From an uncultured Chryseobacterium sp. (GTDB lineage Bacteria > Bacteroidota > Bacteroidia > Flavobacteriales > Weeksellaceae), in contig CAJYLO010000013.1 in the NCBI GenBank assembly GCA_913776245.1, positions 1 through 54,346 of the forward strand: a DNA stretch of 54,346 nt. Reading direction: 5' to 3'. Under the pieces are notes generated by a model. That model was not told where the DNA came from and did not search any database. It saw nothing but the letters and a program-made list of their open reading frames with translations. The translations under genes and the position numbers were made by a program. This document shows positions 54,287 to 54,346 of this stretch, one piece after another; positions within the stretch are counted from its first letter, which is position 1, and each line of letters opens with the position of its first letter.

Positions 54287-54346
54287 ATGAGAGAAGTGGC
54301 TTTTATAAAGCAAAATAAAGCAAAATGGTTGGAAATTGAGCAGGTT
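54287..54346 (+). CDS. SpoIIM-like (DUF95) membrane protein, N-terminus only
   Basis: Twenty codons are visible (MREVAFIKQNKAKWLEIEQV), running off the window end. This opening and its divergent placement next to an RDD gene match the stage II sporulation protein M family of Bacteroidota. The name is historical; these bacteria do not sporulate and the function is unknown. Confidence 0.55.
   Translation, partial: MREVAFIKQNKAKWLEIEQV

Noticed and set aside
54287..54346. Sporulation gene suggested by the SpoIIM name
   Set aside because: The family is widespread in non-sporulating Bacteroidota; no other sporulation gene is present.
1..54346. CRISPR array, prophage, transposase, tRNA or rRNA genes
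   Set aside because: No regular spacer-repeat pattern, phage structural gene, transposase or integrase, tRNA cloverleaf or rRNA sequence was recognised in reading the window; a dedicated search could still reveal a missed tRNA.

Overview
This window looks like a chromosomal segment of a flavobacterium of the Chryseobacterium / Weeksellaceae type (Bacteroidota). The signs are a SusC/SusD pair, a type IX secretion (T9SS) sorting domain, a T9SS plug protein, tandem GLPGLI proteins, bacillithiol synthesis (BshC), DUF4293 next to rho, many upstream sequences fitting the Bacteroidota promoter TTG-N19-21-TAnnTTTG, low GC and weak Shine-Dalgarno sequences. The assignment is by eye; no rRNA or tRNA gene is present to confirm it. 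No CRISPR array, phage genes or transposase were seen.

Layout. 1-9061 (minus strand) is an export-type surface polysaccharide locus: ugd, rfbB, rfbA, Wzm-like permease, acetyltransferase, Wzt-like ATPase, a probable glycosyltransferase, fcl, a GT11-type fucosyltransferase and gmd, the last cut by the window edge. It makes UDP-glucuronate, dTDP-4-keto-6-deoxyglucose and GDP-fucose and exports a finished glycan. Divergent from it, 9137-14011 is the rimP-nusA-infB information-processing operon. 14194-22327 is an outer-membrane uptake/secretion block (SusC, SusD, a T9SS-sorted beta-propeller protein, a putative porin). 22345-24725 holds dispersed repeats, bshC and a small toxin-antitoxin pair whose toxin is frameshifted. 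24756-38939 is mixed housekeeping: a LysM/PBP1-like protein, fabD, a GHMP kinase, pckA, a metallo-beta-lactamase-fold hydrolase, the T9SS plug protein, rho with its divergent neighbour, an M28 peptidase and an MsbA-like exporter. 39023-45104 carries small genes and the suf iron-sulfur operon (sufA-sufB-[GxxExxY]-sufC-sufD). 45231-47043 is a GLPGLI pair. 47044-52239 is miaB - sigma-54 activator - lptE - TPR protein. 52303-54346 holds TonB-domain-like periplasmic proteins, an RDD membrane protein and the start of a divergent SpoIIM-like gene.

Most noteworthy signals: (1) the GxxExxY PD-(D/E)XK gene between sufB and sufC is enclosed by imperfect inverted repeats of about 70 bp, and the same core sequence recurs alone upstream of bshC and near fabD, suggesting a small mobile cassette; (2) the rimP leader has an 11-codon ORF wrapped around a terminator-like hairpin with a GCAA loop; (3) a YafQ-type toxin is split by one extra A in an A8 run while its catalytic residues are intact; (4) a perfect 6-bp palindrome lies at the suf promoter start site; (5) short tandem repeats sit next to the starts of nusA, infB, fabD, sufD and lptE; (6) a foldable ~100-nt element lies downstream of the porin gene. 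No intergenic stretch exceeds 300 bases; the two longest, 13966-14249 and 22328-22611, are described by their terminator, promoter and repeat entries.
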